DNA of 64,000 nt from an uncultured Christensenellaceae bacterium (GCA_944380305.1 CALWHF010000011.1:1-64000); one strand, 5' to 3'; positions 8,342 through 17,656 are shown, numbered from the stretch's first letter. The notes: generated from the letters alone by a model not told the origin. Numbers and translations: made by a program.

Positions 8342-9772
8342 ATGAAAAAAGTTTTGATCATAGGCGCGGGCGTGGTAGGCTGTTCGGTCGCGAGAGAACT
8401 CAGCCGCTACGACGTACAGATCACCGTTGTGGAAAAGGCGAACGACGTGGCTTGCGGTACGAGCAAAGCCAATTCGGGCGTCGTTCATGGCGGTTTCGAT
8501 GCAAAACCTCATTCGTACAAGGCGTGGTTCAACGTACGCGGCAACGAGATGTTCGACAAACTGTCGAAAGAGCTGGATTTTCCGTTCAAACGAAACGGCG
8601 CGTACGTCCTGTGTTTCGACGAGAGCAAATGGGGCGATCTGAAAAAGCTGTACGACCAGGGCGTCGAAAACGGCGTCAAGGGTATCAAGGTCGTGACGGG
8701 CGACGAGGTCAGACAGCGCGAGCCGTACGTTTCGCAGGAAGTCAAGGGCGCGTTGTGGTGCCCGTCGTCGGGCATAGTCAGCCCGTACGAAATGACGATT
8801 GCCTACGCCGAGAACGCGGCTGACAACGGCGTCGAATTCATTTTCGAAAAGACGGTCGTATCTCTGAAACGGAACGGCAGTAAGATGACGGCGGTATTCG
8901 AGGACGGCGACGAGATCATCGCCGACGCGATAGTCAACTGCGCGGGTCTCCACAGCGACGAACTGAACAATACCGTGTCCGACAAGAAATACAACATAGT
9001 GCCGAGAAAAGGCGAGTATATGCTGCTCGATAAGACGGCGGGCTATCTGACGTCGACTACGTTGTTCCAGCTGCCGACGGCTATGGGCAAGGGCATACTC
9101 GTCGTTCCGAGCGTGCACGGCAACATCCTGCTGGGACCGACTGCGGTCGATATAGAAGACAAGGAGTGCAAGGACACGACGTACGACGGACTCGCCGAGG
9201 CGTTCGACAAGGCGAGGATAACTATGCCGAGCCTTACTAAAAAACAGGTGATCACGCAGTTTACGGGGCTGAGAGCGCACGCCGATGCTGGTGACTTCGT
9301 CGTAGGCTGGGCGGGAGAGGAGTTCCCGCTGTACAACCTGATAGGCATAGAAAGCCCGGGGCTGACCGCGGCTCCCGCGCTTGCCGTACAGGCGGCGGAG
9401 GACGTCGCGGACTATCTCGCACTGGGATTCAACGATAAGTTCGATCCTATAAGAAAAGGTATTCCGTGTTTCGCGACGATGACCGAAAAGGAGAGAGCTG
9501 AGATAATAAAGAAAAATCCGCTTTACGGCAGGATAGTCTGCCGTTGCGAGGTCGTCACCGAGGGCGAGATAGTGGACAGCATAAACAGACCCGTCGGAGC
9601 GAAGGACCTCGACGGCGTAAAGAGACGCACCCGCGCGGGTATGGGCAGATGCCAGAGCGGTTTCTGTTCCGAACGCGTCATGGAGATAATCGCGAGGGAG
9701 AGAGGCATCGACATGACAGAGGTCACAAAGAGCGGTAAAGGCTCTGAAATTCTCGTCGGGAGGGTAGAGTGA
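8342..9772 (+). CDS. FAD-dependent glycerol-3-phosphate dehydrogenase-type oxidoreductase with BFD-like [2Fe-2S] domain
   Basis: 476 aa. The N-terminal Rossmann motif GAGVVG (residues 8-13) and the 'SGVVHGG' loop mark the DAO superfamily (COG0579; GlpA/LhgO-like). The last 90 residues form a BFD-like cysteine domain: CRCE near residue 401, then GRCQSGFC about 40 residues later. In the Clostridia this protein is encoded with a second flavoprotein, a DUF1667 protein and glycerol kinase, and is taken to oxidise glycerol 3-phosphate to dihydroxyacetone phosphate, as GlpABC does. All three partners follow here. The ATG at 8342 lies 6 nt after AAAAGGGG; the upstream in-frame start at 8303 lies inside the promoter. 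Confidence 0.88.
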   Translation: MKKVLIIGAGVVGCSVARELSRYDVQITVVEKANDVACGTSKANSGVVHGGFDAKPHSYKAWFNVRGNEMFDKLSKELDFPFKRNGAYVLCFDESKWGDLKKLYDQGVENGVKGIKVVTGDEVRQREPYVSQEVKGALWCPSSGIVSPYEMTIAYAENAADNGVEFIFEKTVVSLKRNGSKMTAVFEDGDEIIADAIVNCAGLHSDELNNTVSDKKYNIVPRKGEYMLLDKTAGYLTSTTLFQLPTAMGKGILVVPSVHGNILLGPTAVDIEDKECKDTTYDGLAEAFDKARITMPSLTKKQVITQFTGLRAHADAGDFVVGWAGEEFPLYNLIGIESPGLTAAPALAVQAAEDVADYLALGFNDKFDPIRKGIPCFATMTEKERAEIIKKNPLYGRIVCRCEVVTEGEIVDSINRPVGAKDLDGVKRRTRAGMGRCQSGFCSERVMEIIARERGIDMTEVTKSGKGSEILVGRVE

Positions 9773-11034
9773 TGAGCGTAAAGAACTTGATAATAATAGG
9801 CGGAGGTCCTGCGGGTCTCGCGGCTGCGAAGAGCGCGTACGATGCGGGGGAGAGAGATATTCTTATCCTCGAAAGAGAAGATAAACTCGGCGGCATACTC
9901 AACCAGTGCATACACAACGGTTTCGGCCTCCATACGTTCAAAGAGGAACTGACGGGACCCGAATACGCCGCGCGTTACGTCGACGAGGTGCTGAAAAGAG
10001 GGATCGAATACAAGCTCGGCACGACCGTGCTTTCGATAGACAAGAACAGGAGAGTCACCTGTGCAAACGAAAAGGACGGGCTTCTTGTTTACGACGCGAA
10101 GGCGATAATCCTCGCATGCGGTTGCAGAGAAAGACCGAGAGGCGCGATAAACATCGCGGGTTGCCGCGCAGCGGGCATATTCAGCGCGGGCACGGCGCAG
10201 AAACTGATAAATATTGACGGCTACATGCCGGGAAAGGAAGTCGTGATACTCGGCAGCGGCGACATAGGACTGATAATGGCGCGCCGCATGACCTTCCAGG
10301 GCGCGAAAGTAAAAGCGGTCGTCGAACTGATGCCCTATTCGTCGGGGCTTAACCGCAACATTGTCCAGTGTCTCAAAGACTTCGACATCCCGCTGCTGTT
10401 TTCGCATACGGTGGTCGAGATAAAGGGAAAAGGCAGGGTGTCCTCGGTCGTCATAGCCGAAGTGGACAAGAACCTGAACCCGATAAAGGGCACGGAGCAG
10501 GAAATAAAGTGCGATACCCTTCTGCTAAGCGTGGGACTCCTTCCCGAAAACGAATTGTCCAAGATGGCTGACGTAAAGCTCAGTCCCGTCACGGGCGGCG
10601 CGGTCGTTGACGACGACATGATGACCGAGACCGACGGAATATTCGCGTGCGGCAACGTACTTCACGTTCACGATCTCGTTGACTTCGTCAGCGAAGAAAG
10701 CGAGTGGGCGGGCGCAAGAGCCGCGGCGTATATCAAAGGAGAGAAGACGGGAGGAGAGTGTGTCGGGATAGAGGCGACGGACGGCGTAAGATACGTCGTG
10801 CCTCAGTTTGCGCACAGAGAGGGAGAAGGAACTCTCAAACTCAAGATGCGCGTCGGCAACGTGTTCAGAAACGTAAGGCTGTGCGTGAACTGCGACGGCG
10901 AAGACGTGTACTCAAAGAAGTGCATGATAGTGACTCCCGGTGAGATGGAGACGATCACATTAAACGAAAAACAAACACGGGCACTCAAAAATTGTAAAAA
11001 GGCAGTCGTCTGCCTGAAGGCGGTGGAAAAATGA
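9772..11034 (+). CDS. NAD(P)/FAD-dependent oxidoreductase (GlpB-like partner)
   Basis: 420 aa. GGGPAG near residue 10 binds FAD, 'ILEREDKLGGIL' follows, and the second nucleotide motif GSGDIG lies near residue 162. A late segment 'TETDGIFACGNVLHVHDL' is the usual FAD-contact ATG/D motif. Family COG0446, related to the small NADH-dependent flavoproteins. Its start ATG shares one base with the previous stop (TGATG); a GTG one codon earlier is possible, but GGGAGG at 9759-9764 suits the ATG. It probably passes electrons between the dehydrogenase and a cofactor pool; the electron acceptor is not evident. Confidence 0.88.
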   Translation: MSVKNLIIIGGGPAGLAAAKSAYDAGERDILILEREDKLGGILNQCIHNGFGLHTFKEELTGPEYAARYVDEVLKRGIEYKLGTTVLSIDKNRRVTCANEKDGLLVYDAKAIILACGCRERPRGAINIAGCRAAGIFSAGTAQKLINIDGYMPGKEVVILGSGDIGLIMARRMTFQGAKVKAVVELMPYSSGLNRNIVQCLKDFDIPLLFSHTVVEIKGKGRVSSVVIAEVDKNLNPIKGTEQEIKCDTLLLSVGLLPENELSKMADVKLSPVTGGAVVDDDMMTETDGIFACGNVLHVHDLVDFVSEESEWAGARAAAYIKGEKTGGECVGIEATDGVRYVVPQFAHREGEGTLKLKMRVGNVFRNVRLCVNCDGEDVYSKKCMIVTPGEMETITLNEKQTRALKNCKKAVVCLKAVEK

Positions 11035-11390
11035 AAGAGATGATCTGCATATGCTGTCCTATGGGGTGCAGACTGACCGTGGACGACAGCGATATTAACA
11101 ACGTCAAGGTCAGCGGCAATACCTGTCCGAGAGGCGAAAAGTACGGCAAAGAAGAAGTCGTATGCCCCAAGAGGATGGTGACCTCGGTCGTCAGAGTGCG
11201 CGGCGGAAACGTCGCGATGCTCAGCGTCAAGACAAAAGAGGCGATAGAGAAGTCAAAGATATTCGACGCGCTGGCGACGCTGAAAGGAGTGGTCGTCGAC
11301 GCCCCCGTCAATATAGGAGATACCGTGGTCTCGGACGTGCTCGGTACGGGCGTGGATTTCATAGCGACCAAGAACGTCGCCGCAAAATGA
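11031..11390 (+). CDS. DUF1667 cysteine-rich protein
   Basis: 119 aa. The N-terminal cysteine pattern CICCPMGC (residues 5-12), CPRG (near 27) and CPKR (near 44) is the DUF1667 signature and probably binds an Fe-S cluster or zinc. The ATG overlaps the preceding stop by 4 nt. This family is almost always encoded with the two flavoproteins upstream, so it is probably the third subunit of the glycerol-3-phosphate-oxidising complex. Biochemical proof of that role is not something I can cite. Confidence 0.9.
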   Translation: MKEMICICCPMGCRLTVDDSDINNVKVSGNTCPRGEKYGKEEVVCPKRMVTSVVRVRGGNVAMLSVKTKEAIEKSKIFDALATLKGVVVDAPVNIGDTVVSDVLGTGVDFIATKNVAAK

Positions 11391-11415
11391 CGCAAAGTCG
11401 GTAAGAGGTGGAATT

Positions 11416-12897
11416 ATGACAAAGTACGTTATGTCGATAGACCAGGGTACCACGAGCTCGAGAGCTATCGTTTTTGACAAAAAAGGGAATATTATAGCCA
11501 AGGCACAAAAGGAATTCACTCAGATATATCCGCACGAAGGCTGGGTGGAGCACGACCCCGAAGAGATAATCGCGGGAGTGAAAGAGGTCGTCGCCGACGT
11601 GATCGGCAAGGTCGGCGCGGACGAGATAGACTGCATAGGCATAACCAATCAGAGAGAGACCGTCGTCGTCTGGGACAAGAATACGGGAAAACCCGTATAC
11701 AACGCGATCGTATGGCAATGCAGGCGTACCGCGGATTACTGCGATAAGCTCAAGGAGGCGGGGCTTGAAAAACTCGTATATTCAAAGACGGGGCTTCAGA
11801 TAGACGCATACTTCAGCGCGACCAAGATTAAATGGATACTGGACAAAGTCAGGGGAGCGAGAGCGCGCGCGGAAAAAGGCGAACTGCTCTTCGGCACGAT
11901 GGATACCTACGTCATGTGGTGTATGTCGGGGGGCAGGATATTCGCGACCGACTATACCAACGCGAGCAGGACGATGCTTTTCAATATACACGACATGGCG
12001 TGGGACGACGACCTGATAGAGATGTTCGACGTGCCGCGTACGATGTTCCCCGAGGTGTATCCGTCGGGACACGCGTTCGGCTTTACCGACGCCGCGATAA
12101 CGGGCAGAGAGATACCCGTATGCGGTGACGCCGGAGATCAGCAAGCCGCGCTTTACGGACACCTGTGCACGAAAAAGGGCAGTATCAAGAACACATACGG
12201 CACGGGTTGTTTCGTGCTCATGAACACGGGCGACGAGCCGATAGAGTCCAAGCGCGGACTCGTGACCACGGTCGCAGCGAGCATGGACGGACAAAAACCG
12301 CAATACGTTCTCGAAGGGAGCGTGTTCGTAGGCGGCGCGGTCATACAATGGCTGAGAGACGAGCTGAAGATAATAAATTCTTCGCCCGAGACCGAGGAAA
12401 TAGCGAAAAGCGTGCCCGATACGGGCGGCGTCTACATAGTGCCCGCGTTCGTCGGGCTGGGCGCGCCGCACTGGGATGCCAGGGCGAGAGGACTGATCAC
12501 GGGCATCACGCGCGGTACCTCGAGAGCGCATATTGTCAGAGCCGCGCTCGAGGCGATAGCGTACCAGGTGGTGGACGTCATGCACGCGATGCAGAGCGAT
12601 GCGGAATGCAAGATCACCGCGCTCGGAGTGGACGGCGGTGCGTGTGCGAACGATTTTCTGATGCAGTTTCAGGCGGACATACTCGATTGCAACGTGGTAA
12701 GACCAAAGATCATAGAGACGACCGCGCTCGGCGTCGCATATCTCGCGGGGCAGTGCACGGGTTACTGGAATGACGAGGATGAGATCAGAGAAAACGTCGG
12801 CGTGGAGAGGATCTTCGAGCCTAAAATGTCGAGGAAAAAGAGGACGGATCTGCTCCTGGGTTGGGCAGACAGCATAGCGAGAGCGAAGTTCCGCTGA
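11416..12897 (+). CDS. glpK: glycerol kinase
   Basis: 493 aa, the usual length. FGGY-family kinase that phosphorylates glycerol with ATP to sn-glycerol 3-phosphate in the cytoplasm. The N-terminus has the phosphate-1 motif DQGTTSSRA. The central part carries 'GDAGDQQAALYG' and 'NTYGTGCF', and the C-terminal half carries 'VDGGACANDFLMQF' (adenosine motif region). The ribosome site is AGAGGTGG. It is the last gene of the operon and supplies the substrate for the upstream dehydrogenase. No glycerol facilitator gene (glpF) is in the window. Confidence 0.97.
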   Translation: MTKYVMSIDQGTTSSRAIVFDKKGNIIAKAQKEFTQIYPHEGWVEHDPEEIIAGVKEVVADVIGKVGADEIDCIGITNQRETVVVWDKNTGKPVYNAIVWQCRRTADYCDKLKEAGLEKLVYSKTGLQIDAYFSATKIKWILDKVRGARARAEKGELLFGTMDTYVMWCMSGGRIFATDYTNASRTMLFNIHDMAWDDDLIEMFDVPRTMFPEVYPSGHAFGFTDAAITGREIPVCGDAGDQQAALYGHLCTKKGSIKNTYGTGCFVLMNTGDEPIESKRGLVTTVAASMDGQKPQYVLEGSVFVGGAVIQWLRDELKIINSSPETEEIAKSVPDTGGVYIVPAFVGLGAPHWDARARGLITGITRGTSRAHIVRAALEAIAYQVVDVMHAMQSDAECKITALGVDGGACANDFLMQFQADILDCNVVRPKIIETTALGVAYLAGQCTGYWNDEDEIRENVGVERIFEPKMSRKKRTDLLLGWADSIARAKFR

Positions 12898-12939
12898 CGC
12901 GCCGTCGGGACGCGGCTGGGACAATGCACGCGTTTTCGT

Positions 12940-12968
12940 TTGCGTAGACCGTAAAATAATGTTACAAT
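12940..12968 (+). promoter_or_regulatory. promoter of the second GPH transporter
   Basis: TTGCGT (12940-12945), 17 bp, TACAAT (12963-12968). Its position downstream of an in-frame ATG at 12959 rules that ATG out as the start for this transcript. Confidence 0.6.
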
Positions 12969-12997
12969 TTACGGGTACGCAACAAGGAGTTGTCTTT

Positions 12998-14416
12998 TTG
13001 GAAGAGAAACAGTATCTGACAAAGATGGAAAAATCGGGGTACGGGCTCGCCGCCTTGGGGCAGGGAGCCATGTACGCGATGATGACCTCCTGGCTGAGCA
13101 GGTTCTATACCGACGTGCTCGGTCTGGAGCTTCTTTTCGTCATGGGACTGATGTGGGTCGCCCGTCTCGTATTCGCGATCGGCGATCCGCTTATGGGCAT
13201 ACTCGTGGACAATACCCGCACGAGATTCGGCAAGATGAGGCAATATCTGCTGTTCGCGCCTTTCATAGTGTCCCTTCTCAGCGTCTTCCTTTTTATCGAT
13301 TTCGGGCTCGATATGACGGGAAAGATGGTCTACGCGTCCGTGACCTATATGGTATGGGGCATAGCCTACGCTGTATGCGACGTGCCTTTCTGGGGTTTGC
13401 CGTACGCAATGACGCCAAACGTCGGAGAGAGGGATAAATTCCTGTCTTTTGCCCGCACTCTGAACAGTATAGGAGGCGCGCTGCCCGTTGCGATAGTCGC
13501 GTTGCTTATCGGCGACAATATGCTGGGACTCAGAAAGGGTCTGATGGTCGGCGCGATACTTTTTTCGGCGATAGCTATAGTGCCGTTCTCGATGACGTTC
13601 TTCTTTACGAGAGAGAGGATCGAGCCGCAGAAGGAAAAACTCAGCGTAAAGCAGTCCTTCGGCGTGATCGGCAAGTGCAAACCGTTGATCCTTGTCATGC
13701 TTTTCGGGCTTCTCAGCTTCGGCAGATATTTGATACAGGCGTCGTATACCTACGCGGCGGACTATGTCTTCACCTATTACGAAACGGCAAATTCTTTCAC
13801 GGCGTTCGTATACGACATGCGGCAGATACTCGGCGCGGCTCTCATAGGCATAGGGATGTTCCCGTCCATGATAATCATGCCTAAACTTCTGAAAAAATAC
13901 AATACCCGAAGGATCGCGCTTGGCGCGGGAGTGTTTTCGGGCGCGGTGCTGGGGCTTTTCTTCGTGATAGGTTCGCTGACTCATTACAATTATTATATTT
14001 CGTTGCCGTTCTTCTTCCTCAGCGGACTGCCGCTGGGAATTTACAACGTGATCACGTTCTCCATGGTCGGGGAGTGTATTGATTATCTGCAATACAAGCT
14101 AGACATACGCGCCGAAGGACTCGCGTCTTCATGCATATCATTCGTGGGAAAACTCAGCGCGGCGTTTTCGGCAGGTGCGATACCTCTCGTGCTCGAGATA
14201 GCCGATTACGTTCAGCCGATCACCGAAAACGGCGTGACGGTCATTCAGCAGCAGACGTCGGGCACCCGTACGGCTATATTCATGTTGCTTACTCTGATAC
14301 CCGCAGTCAGTCTTTTCGTATCGACGCTGCCTCTTCTCGCATACGATCTCGTAGGGAGAAAGAAACAGGAGATAGAAGAAGGACTCAAAATGAAACAGGT
14401 CATCAAAGAAGACTGA
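12998..14416 (+). CDS. GPH-family sugar:cation symporter (MFS)
   Basis: 472 aa from a TTG at 12998, which follows AAGGAG (12984-12989) by 8 nt. The alternative ATG at 12959 has no ribosome site and lies upstream of the predicted transcription start. About 12 membrane segments. The family loop 'DPLMGILVDNTRTRFGKMR' lies near residue 62, the hallmark D-P..G...D.T.+RFGK.R of MelB-type symporters. It is placed after glpK but has its own promoter. The substrate is unknown; use of a glycoside that yields glycerol (for example galactosyl-glycerol) would fit the location but is conjecture. Confidence 0.85.
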   Translation: MEEKQYLTKMEKSGYGLAALGQGAMYAMMTSWLSRFYTDVLGLELLFVMGLMWVARLVFAIGDPLMGILVDNTRTRFGKMRQYLLFAPFIVSLLSVFLFIDFGLDMTGKMVYASVTYMVWGIAYAVCDVPFWGLPYAMTPNVGERDKFLSFARTLNSIGGALPVAIVALLIGDNMLGLRKGLMVGAILFSAIAIVPFSMTFFFTRERIEPQKEKLSVKQSFGVIGKCKPLILVMLFGLLSFGRYLIQASYTYAADYVFTYYETANSFTAFVYDMRQILGAALIGIGMFPSMIIMPKLLKKYNTRRIALGAGVFSGAVLGLFFVIGSLTHYNYYISLPFFFLSGLPLGIYNVITFSMVGECIDYLQYKLDIRAEGLASSCISFVGKLSAAFSAGAIPLVLEIADYVQPITENGVTVIQQQTSGTRTAIFMLLTLIPAVSLFVSTLPLLAYDLVGRKKQEIEEGLKMKQVIKED

Positions 14417-14497
14417 AAAGGTAACGAGAATAGGCTCTTTCGGCTAAACGAGAAAAAGATTTGTCTGAAAACGGGATAAATATTCGGAAAAAGAAAA

Positions 14498-14519
14498 CAT
14501 CCGCCTTAAAAAGCGGATG
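14498..14519. terminator. bidirectional terminator between GPH transporter and tetR-family gene
   Basis: CATCCGC (14498-14504) pairs with GCGGATG (14513-14519). T-rich tracts flank it on both strands, so it can serve the two converging genes. Confidence 0.7.
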
Positions 14520-14566
14520 ATTTCTTTCTGTTTTTGAAGTGCCGTTTTGCCGAAGCCGTGCCTTTC

Positions 14567-15121
14567 TCAGCCGCCGAAACCGCCCTTGATGTGGTTTGTC
14601 AGCGACTGCATCAGATACGCGCTCTTTGCCGTGCCGATGTCCTGAAGATTGTCGCATATCGTCTCTACGAGTCCCGAGATCAGAAAACATACCGAATATT
14701 CGAACATCGTCCTGTCGCGGTAACGGTACGAGTTTTCCTGCAATATCTTGTTTTCGAGCATTCCTTTCAGCTTGCGACGGAAGTCGGAATGAAAGTTGTT
14801 CTGAAGAAGATTGATATAAAGATCGAGATCTTTCTGAAGAAAATCGAAAACGTGTTTGAGAAAAGGCTCGGGATTCGTCAGTATCGTCGCGAAGTCGAAT
14901 TTGTCGAGTACGCTGGTTATGTTGGCGATAATGTCGTTGTGAACCTGTTCGATAACGTCCGTCGCATCGTAATAATGCAGATAAAATGTGCTGCGGCTGA
15001 CATCTGCGAGGGAGCAGATCTCCTTTATCGACAGTTTGTTGATGGGAACGGTATTCAGGAGCTGTACGGTAGCAGTGATTATCGCTCTCTGAGTCTTTCT
15101 TATTCTTCTGTCCTTGGGCAT
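14567..15121 (-). CDS. TetR/AcrR-family transcriptional regulator
   Basis: 184 aa. The N-terminal helix-turn-helix lies at about residues 28-50 (IKEICSLADVSRSTFYLHY). The C-terminal ligand/dimer domain is helical and like TetR_C families that sense small hydrophobic molecules. AAGGAG lies 10 nt before the ATG. It diverges from the DegV gene across 174 bp that contain a dyad (15263-15278), so it may control that promoter and possibly itself. Confidence 0.92.
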   Translation of the reverse strand: MPKDRRIRKTQRAIITATVQLLNTVPINKLSIKEICSLADVSRSTFYLHYYDATDVIEQVHNDIIANITSVLDKFDFATILTNPEPFLKHVFDFLQKDLDLYINLLQNNFHSDFRRKLKGMLENKILQENSYRYRDRTMFEYSVCFLISGLVETICDNLQDIGTAKSAYLMQSLTNHIKGGFGG

Positions 15122-15262
15122 AAAATGCGACTCCTTGTTAAAAATTCAACAAATCGCGTCGTAGTGTATCGTAATGATCAAATATCTCGTAATTATCCGC
15201 GAAAAAATCACGCGGCGCGCTCTGATTTGTTCTATAATAAGTATAGATTAAAAATTTACAGT

Positions 15263-15278
15263 TGTCTATTATTTGACA
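15263..15278. promoter_or_regulatory. candidate TetR operator dyad
   Basis: TGTC (15263-15266) and GACA (15275-15278) are inverted arms around 8 bp; 6 of 8 positions of each half are symmetric. It lies between a TATAAT hexamer (15233-15238) and the DegV ribosome site, where binding would block early transcription. Confidence 0.3.
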
Positions 15279-15295
15279 CATATTTAGGAGGCAAC

Positions 15296-16183
15296 ATGAT
15301 TCATATAGTGACCGATGCTACTACCGATTTTCCCAAGCAGTTTTACGAGAAAGATTTTACCGTTCTTCCTATGGGATTCATGCTTGACGACGAGGACTTC
15401 GACGGAGAAAACAAAACTCTTCCCGCAAAAGAATTTTACGACTTCATGAGGGCAGGCAGAAAGACGAATACCCGTATGGTGGACGAAGCGACGATAATCA
15501 AATACGTCGAGCCGCTTCTCAAAGAAGGCAAAGACGTTCTTTACGTCGTGTTTTCCTCGGGACTCTCGGGCACATACGACAACGCAGTGCGTGTTTTTAA
15601 GGATCTGCACGAGAAATATCCTTCCTGTAATCTTGCGGCGGTCGACAGCTACAACGCAAGCATGGGCGAAGGGCTCCTCGTATGGTACACGCTCAAGAAG
15701 AGGGCTGAGGGAGCGACTTTCGAAGAACTATGCAAGTACGTCGAAGACACGCAGGCACATCTGTGTTCCTACTTTACCGTCGACGATCTCAAACATCTCG
15801 CGAGACTGGGCAGAGTTACCAAGACGGCGGCGTTCATAGGTTCGCTCGCAAACATAAAGCCCGTGCTTTTCGTCAACACTAAAGGCAAGCTGATCCCGAT
15901 AGGAAAGGTCGTGTCCAGAAAGAAGTCTCTGAAGGCTCTCGTCGACAAGATGGAAGAAAAGATGCTTCCCGCGAGCAAACAGCAAAAGATATTTATAGGT
16001 CACGGTGATTGCTACGAGGACGCCGTATATGTTAAAGAAGAGATAAAAAAGCGTTTCGGTCTCGACTGCGTGGTCATAGATTATATCGGACCCGTTATCG
16101 GTGCTCATACGGGAGCCGGCGTCGTTGCGTTGTTCTTCCTGGGCAGCGACAAAGTCGAGAAGAATGACACTTCCGAAGACTGA
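15296..16183 (+). CDS. DegV family fatty-acid-binding protein
   Basis: 295 aa. Starts at ATG 15296 behind TAGGAGG; the frame stays open far upstream through the tetR-family gene, but that extension is not coding. The N-terminus 'IVTDATTDFPK' is the DegV signature. 'SSGLSGTY' near residue 89 and the second-domain 'GRVTKTAAFIGSLANIKPVL' near residue 173 contact the fatty acid carboxylate in known structures. DegV proteins (FakB type) present fatty acids to a FakA kinase for phospholipid synthesis in Firmicutes. No fakA is nearby. Confidence 0.93.
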   Translation: MIHIVTDATTDFPKQFYEKDFTVLPMGFMLDDEDFDGENKTLPAKEFYDFMRAGRKTNTRMVDEATIIKYVEPLLKEGKDVLYVVFSSGLSGTYDNAVRVFKDLHEKYPSCNLAAVDSYNASMGEGLLVWYTLKKRAEGATFEELCKYVEDTQAHLCSYFTVDDLKHLARLGRVTKTAAFIGSLANIKPVLFVNTKGKLIPIGKVVSRKKSLKALVDKMEEKMLPASKQQKIFIGHGDCYEDAVYVKEEIKKRFGLDCVVIDYIGPVIGAHTGAGVVALFFLGSDKVEKNDTSED

Positions 16184-16196
16184 ACATAAATTTTTT

Positions 16197-16228
16197 CGCC
16201 CCCGAACCGTACGTTTCGGGGGCGTTTT
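16197..16228 (+). terminator. terminator of the DegV gene
   Basis: A 10-bp stem (16197-16206 with 16215-16224) rich in G and C, then TTTT. Confidence 0.9.
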
Positions 16229-16260
16229 GTATATTGTATTATTATATTTTATAAAAACGC

Positions 16261-16289
16261 TTGAAATCTTCGGCGTTTTATTGCACAAT
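16261..16289 (+). promoter_or_regulatory. promoter of the CoA-transferase gene
   Basis: TTGAAA (16261-16266), 17 bp, CACAAT (16284-16289). The -10 is imperfect. The ribosome site CAGGGG precedes the ATG at 16318. Confidence 0.55.
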
Positions 16290-16317
16290 TATTACAAATA
16301 AATCCAGGGGATAAATT

Positions 16318-17631
16318 ATGTACGACTACAAGTCCAAGGTCATAGATCTCGAAAAGGCGTTGTCTCTTGTGAAAGACGGGTGCAACATCGTTACGGGGCT
16401 GGGAGCAGCGGAAGCGCAATGTTTTCTGGGCGCGCTGCATACTTTAGCGGGCAAGGTCTCCAACGTCAAGGTCACTACCTGTCTTTCGGTGTGCGACTAC
16501 GAGTTCACCAAGCCGAAGTATTCGGATACTTTCAGGATAGAGAGCTGGTTTTATTCGGCAAAACAGCGCAAGGAGCACTCGCACGGGAATCTTTCTTTTA
16601 TCCCCAACCATCTTCATCTTGCGGCGAGCAAAAGGCTGTGGGCGGCTCATCCCGACATAGTCGTCGTCAACGCCAGCATGCCCGATAAGCACGGTTATAT
16701 GTCGATCGGACTTTCCAACGTATATGAAAAGGCGATGATAGAGGCGGCAGATACCGTGATAATCGAAGTCAATCCCAACGTTCCCAGAGTATTCGGCGAT
16801 TGCGACGTGCACGTCTCTCAGGTCGATTACATACTCGAGACCGACTATGCACTTCCCGAGATACCCGACATCGAACCCAACGAAAAGGACAGGATCATAG
16901 GCAAGCTTGTCGCCGACTACGTCAATGACGGCGATTGCATACAGCTGGGTATCGGAGGTATCCCAAACGCGTTCGCTCAGGCTCTTATGACCAAACACGA
17001 CCTCGGCATACACACCGAGATGCTGACTACGGGCATGGTTGATCTGATAGAGGCGGGCGTGGTCAACGGCAGCAGGAAACAACGCAACAAAGGCAAGGTC
17101 GTCAGCGCGTTCGCACTGGGGAACAAGAAACTGTACGACTTCATGGACGACAATATCGGCATTGAGGTAAGAAACTGTGCCGAGGTCAACGACCCGTACG
17201 TCATCGCGCAGAACGACAATCAGATCTCCGTCAACACTACGCTCGAAGTGGATCTGACGGGACAGTGTTGCAGCGAATCTCTGGGCTCGACCCAGTTCAG
17301 CGGAACGGGAGGGCAGGCGGATACCGCGATCGGTGCGCAGATGTCGAAGAACGGCAAGTCATTCATTGTGCTCTATTCGACCGCTATGGTCAGGAATCAC
17401 CATACGGGTCAGAGAGAAGAAAAATCAAAGATTGTTTGTCAGCTCAAGGCGGGCGCGGCGGTTTCGCTGTCGAGGAACGACATCGACTTTCTTGCCACTG
17501 AATACGGGGTGGTTTCGCTCAGAGGTACGAATGTAAGAGACAGGGTCGAAAAGATTATCTCAGTAGCTCACCCGATGTTCAGAGAAAAACTCAGGGCGGA
17601 TGCGATAAAACTAGGTCTTATATGGAAATAA
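16318..17631 (+). CDS. acetyl-CoA hydrolase/transferase family protein (4-hydroxybutyrate / butyrate:acetate CoA-transferase type)
   Basis: 437 aa, the family length. These enzymes exchange CoA between acetate and acyl groups such as butyrate or 4-hydroxybutyrate, by way of a glutamyl-CoA thioester. 'QLGIGGIPNA' near residue 203 and 'GIHTEM', with E234 as the likely catalytic glutamate, match the family. 'FSGTGGQAD' near residue 328 is the second CoA-site motif. In a fermenting Clostridium-like cell this would be the last step of butyrate or related acid formation. The acyl substrate cannot be fixed from sequence alone. Monocistronic, with its own promoter and terminator. Confidence 0.92.
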   Translation: MYDYKSKVIDLEKALSLVKDGCNIVTGLGAAEAQCFLGALHTLAGKVSNVKVTTCLSVCDYEFTKPKYSDTFRIESWFYSAKQRKEHSHGNLSFIPNHLHLAASKRLWAAHPDIVVVNASMPDKHGYMSIGLSNVYEKAMIEAADTVIIEVNPNVPRVFGDCDVHVSQVDYILETDYALPEIPDIEPNEKDRIIGKLVADYVNDGDCIQLGIGGIPNAFAQALMTKHDLGIHTEMLTTGMVDLIEAGVVNGSRKQRNKGKVVSAFALGNKKLYDFMDDNIGIEVRNCAEVNDPYVIAQNDNQISVNTTLEVDLTGQCCSESLGSTQFSGTGGQADTAIGAQMSKNGKSFIVLYSTAMVRNHHTGQREEKSKIVCQLKAGAAVSLSRNDIDFLATEYGVVSLRGTNVRDRVEKIISVAHPMFREKLRADAIKLGLIWK

Positions 17632-17656
17632 CCGTGATTCCGCACGGAGATGCGTG

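Noticed and set aside
12959..12997. ATG at 12959 as the start of the second GPH transporter.
   Set aside because: It has no ribosome site and lies upstream of the predicted transcription start; the TTG at 12998 follows AAGGAG at good spacing.
14534..15295. An upstream extension of the DegV frame across the tetR-family gene.
   Set aside because: The extension is antisense to a recognisable TetR protein, and a strong TAGGAGG-ATG start lies at 15296 next to the DegV signature.
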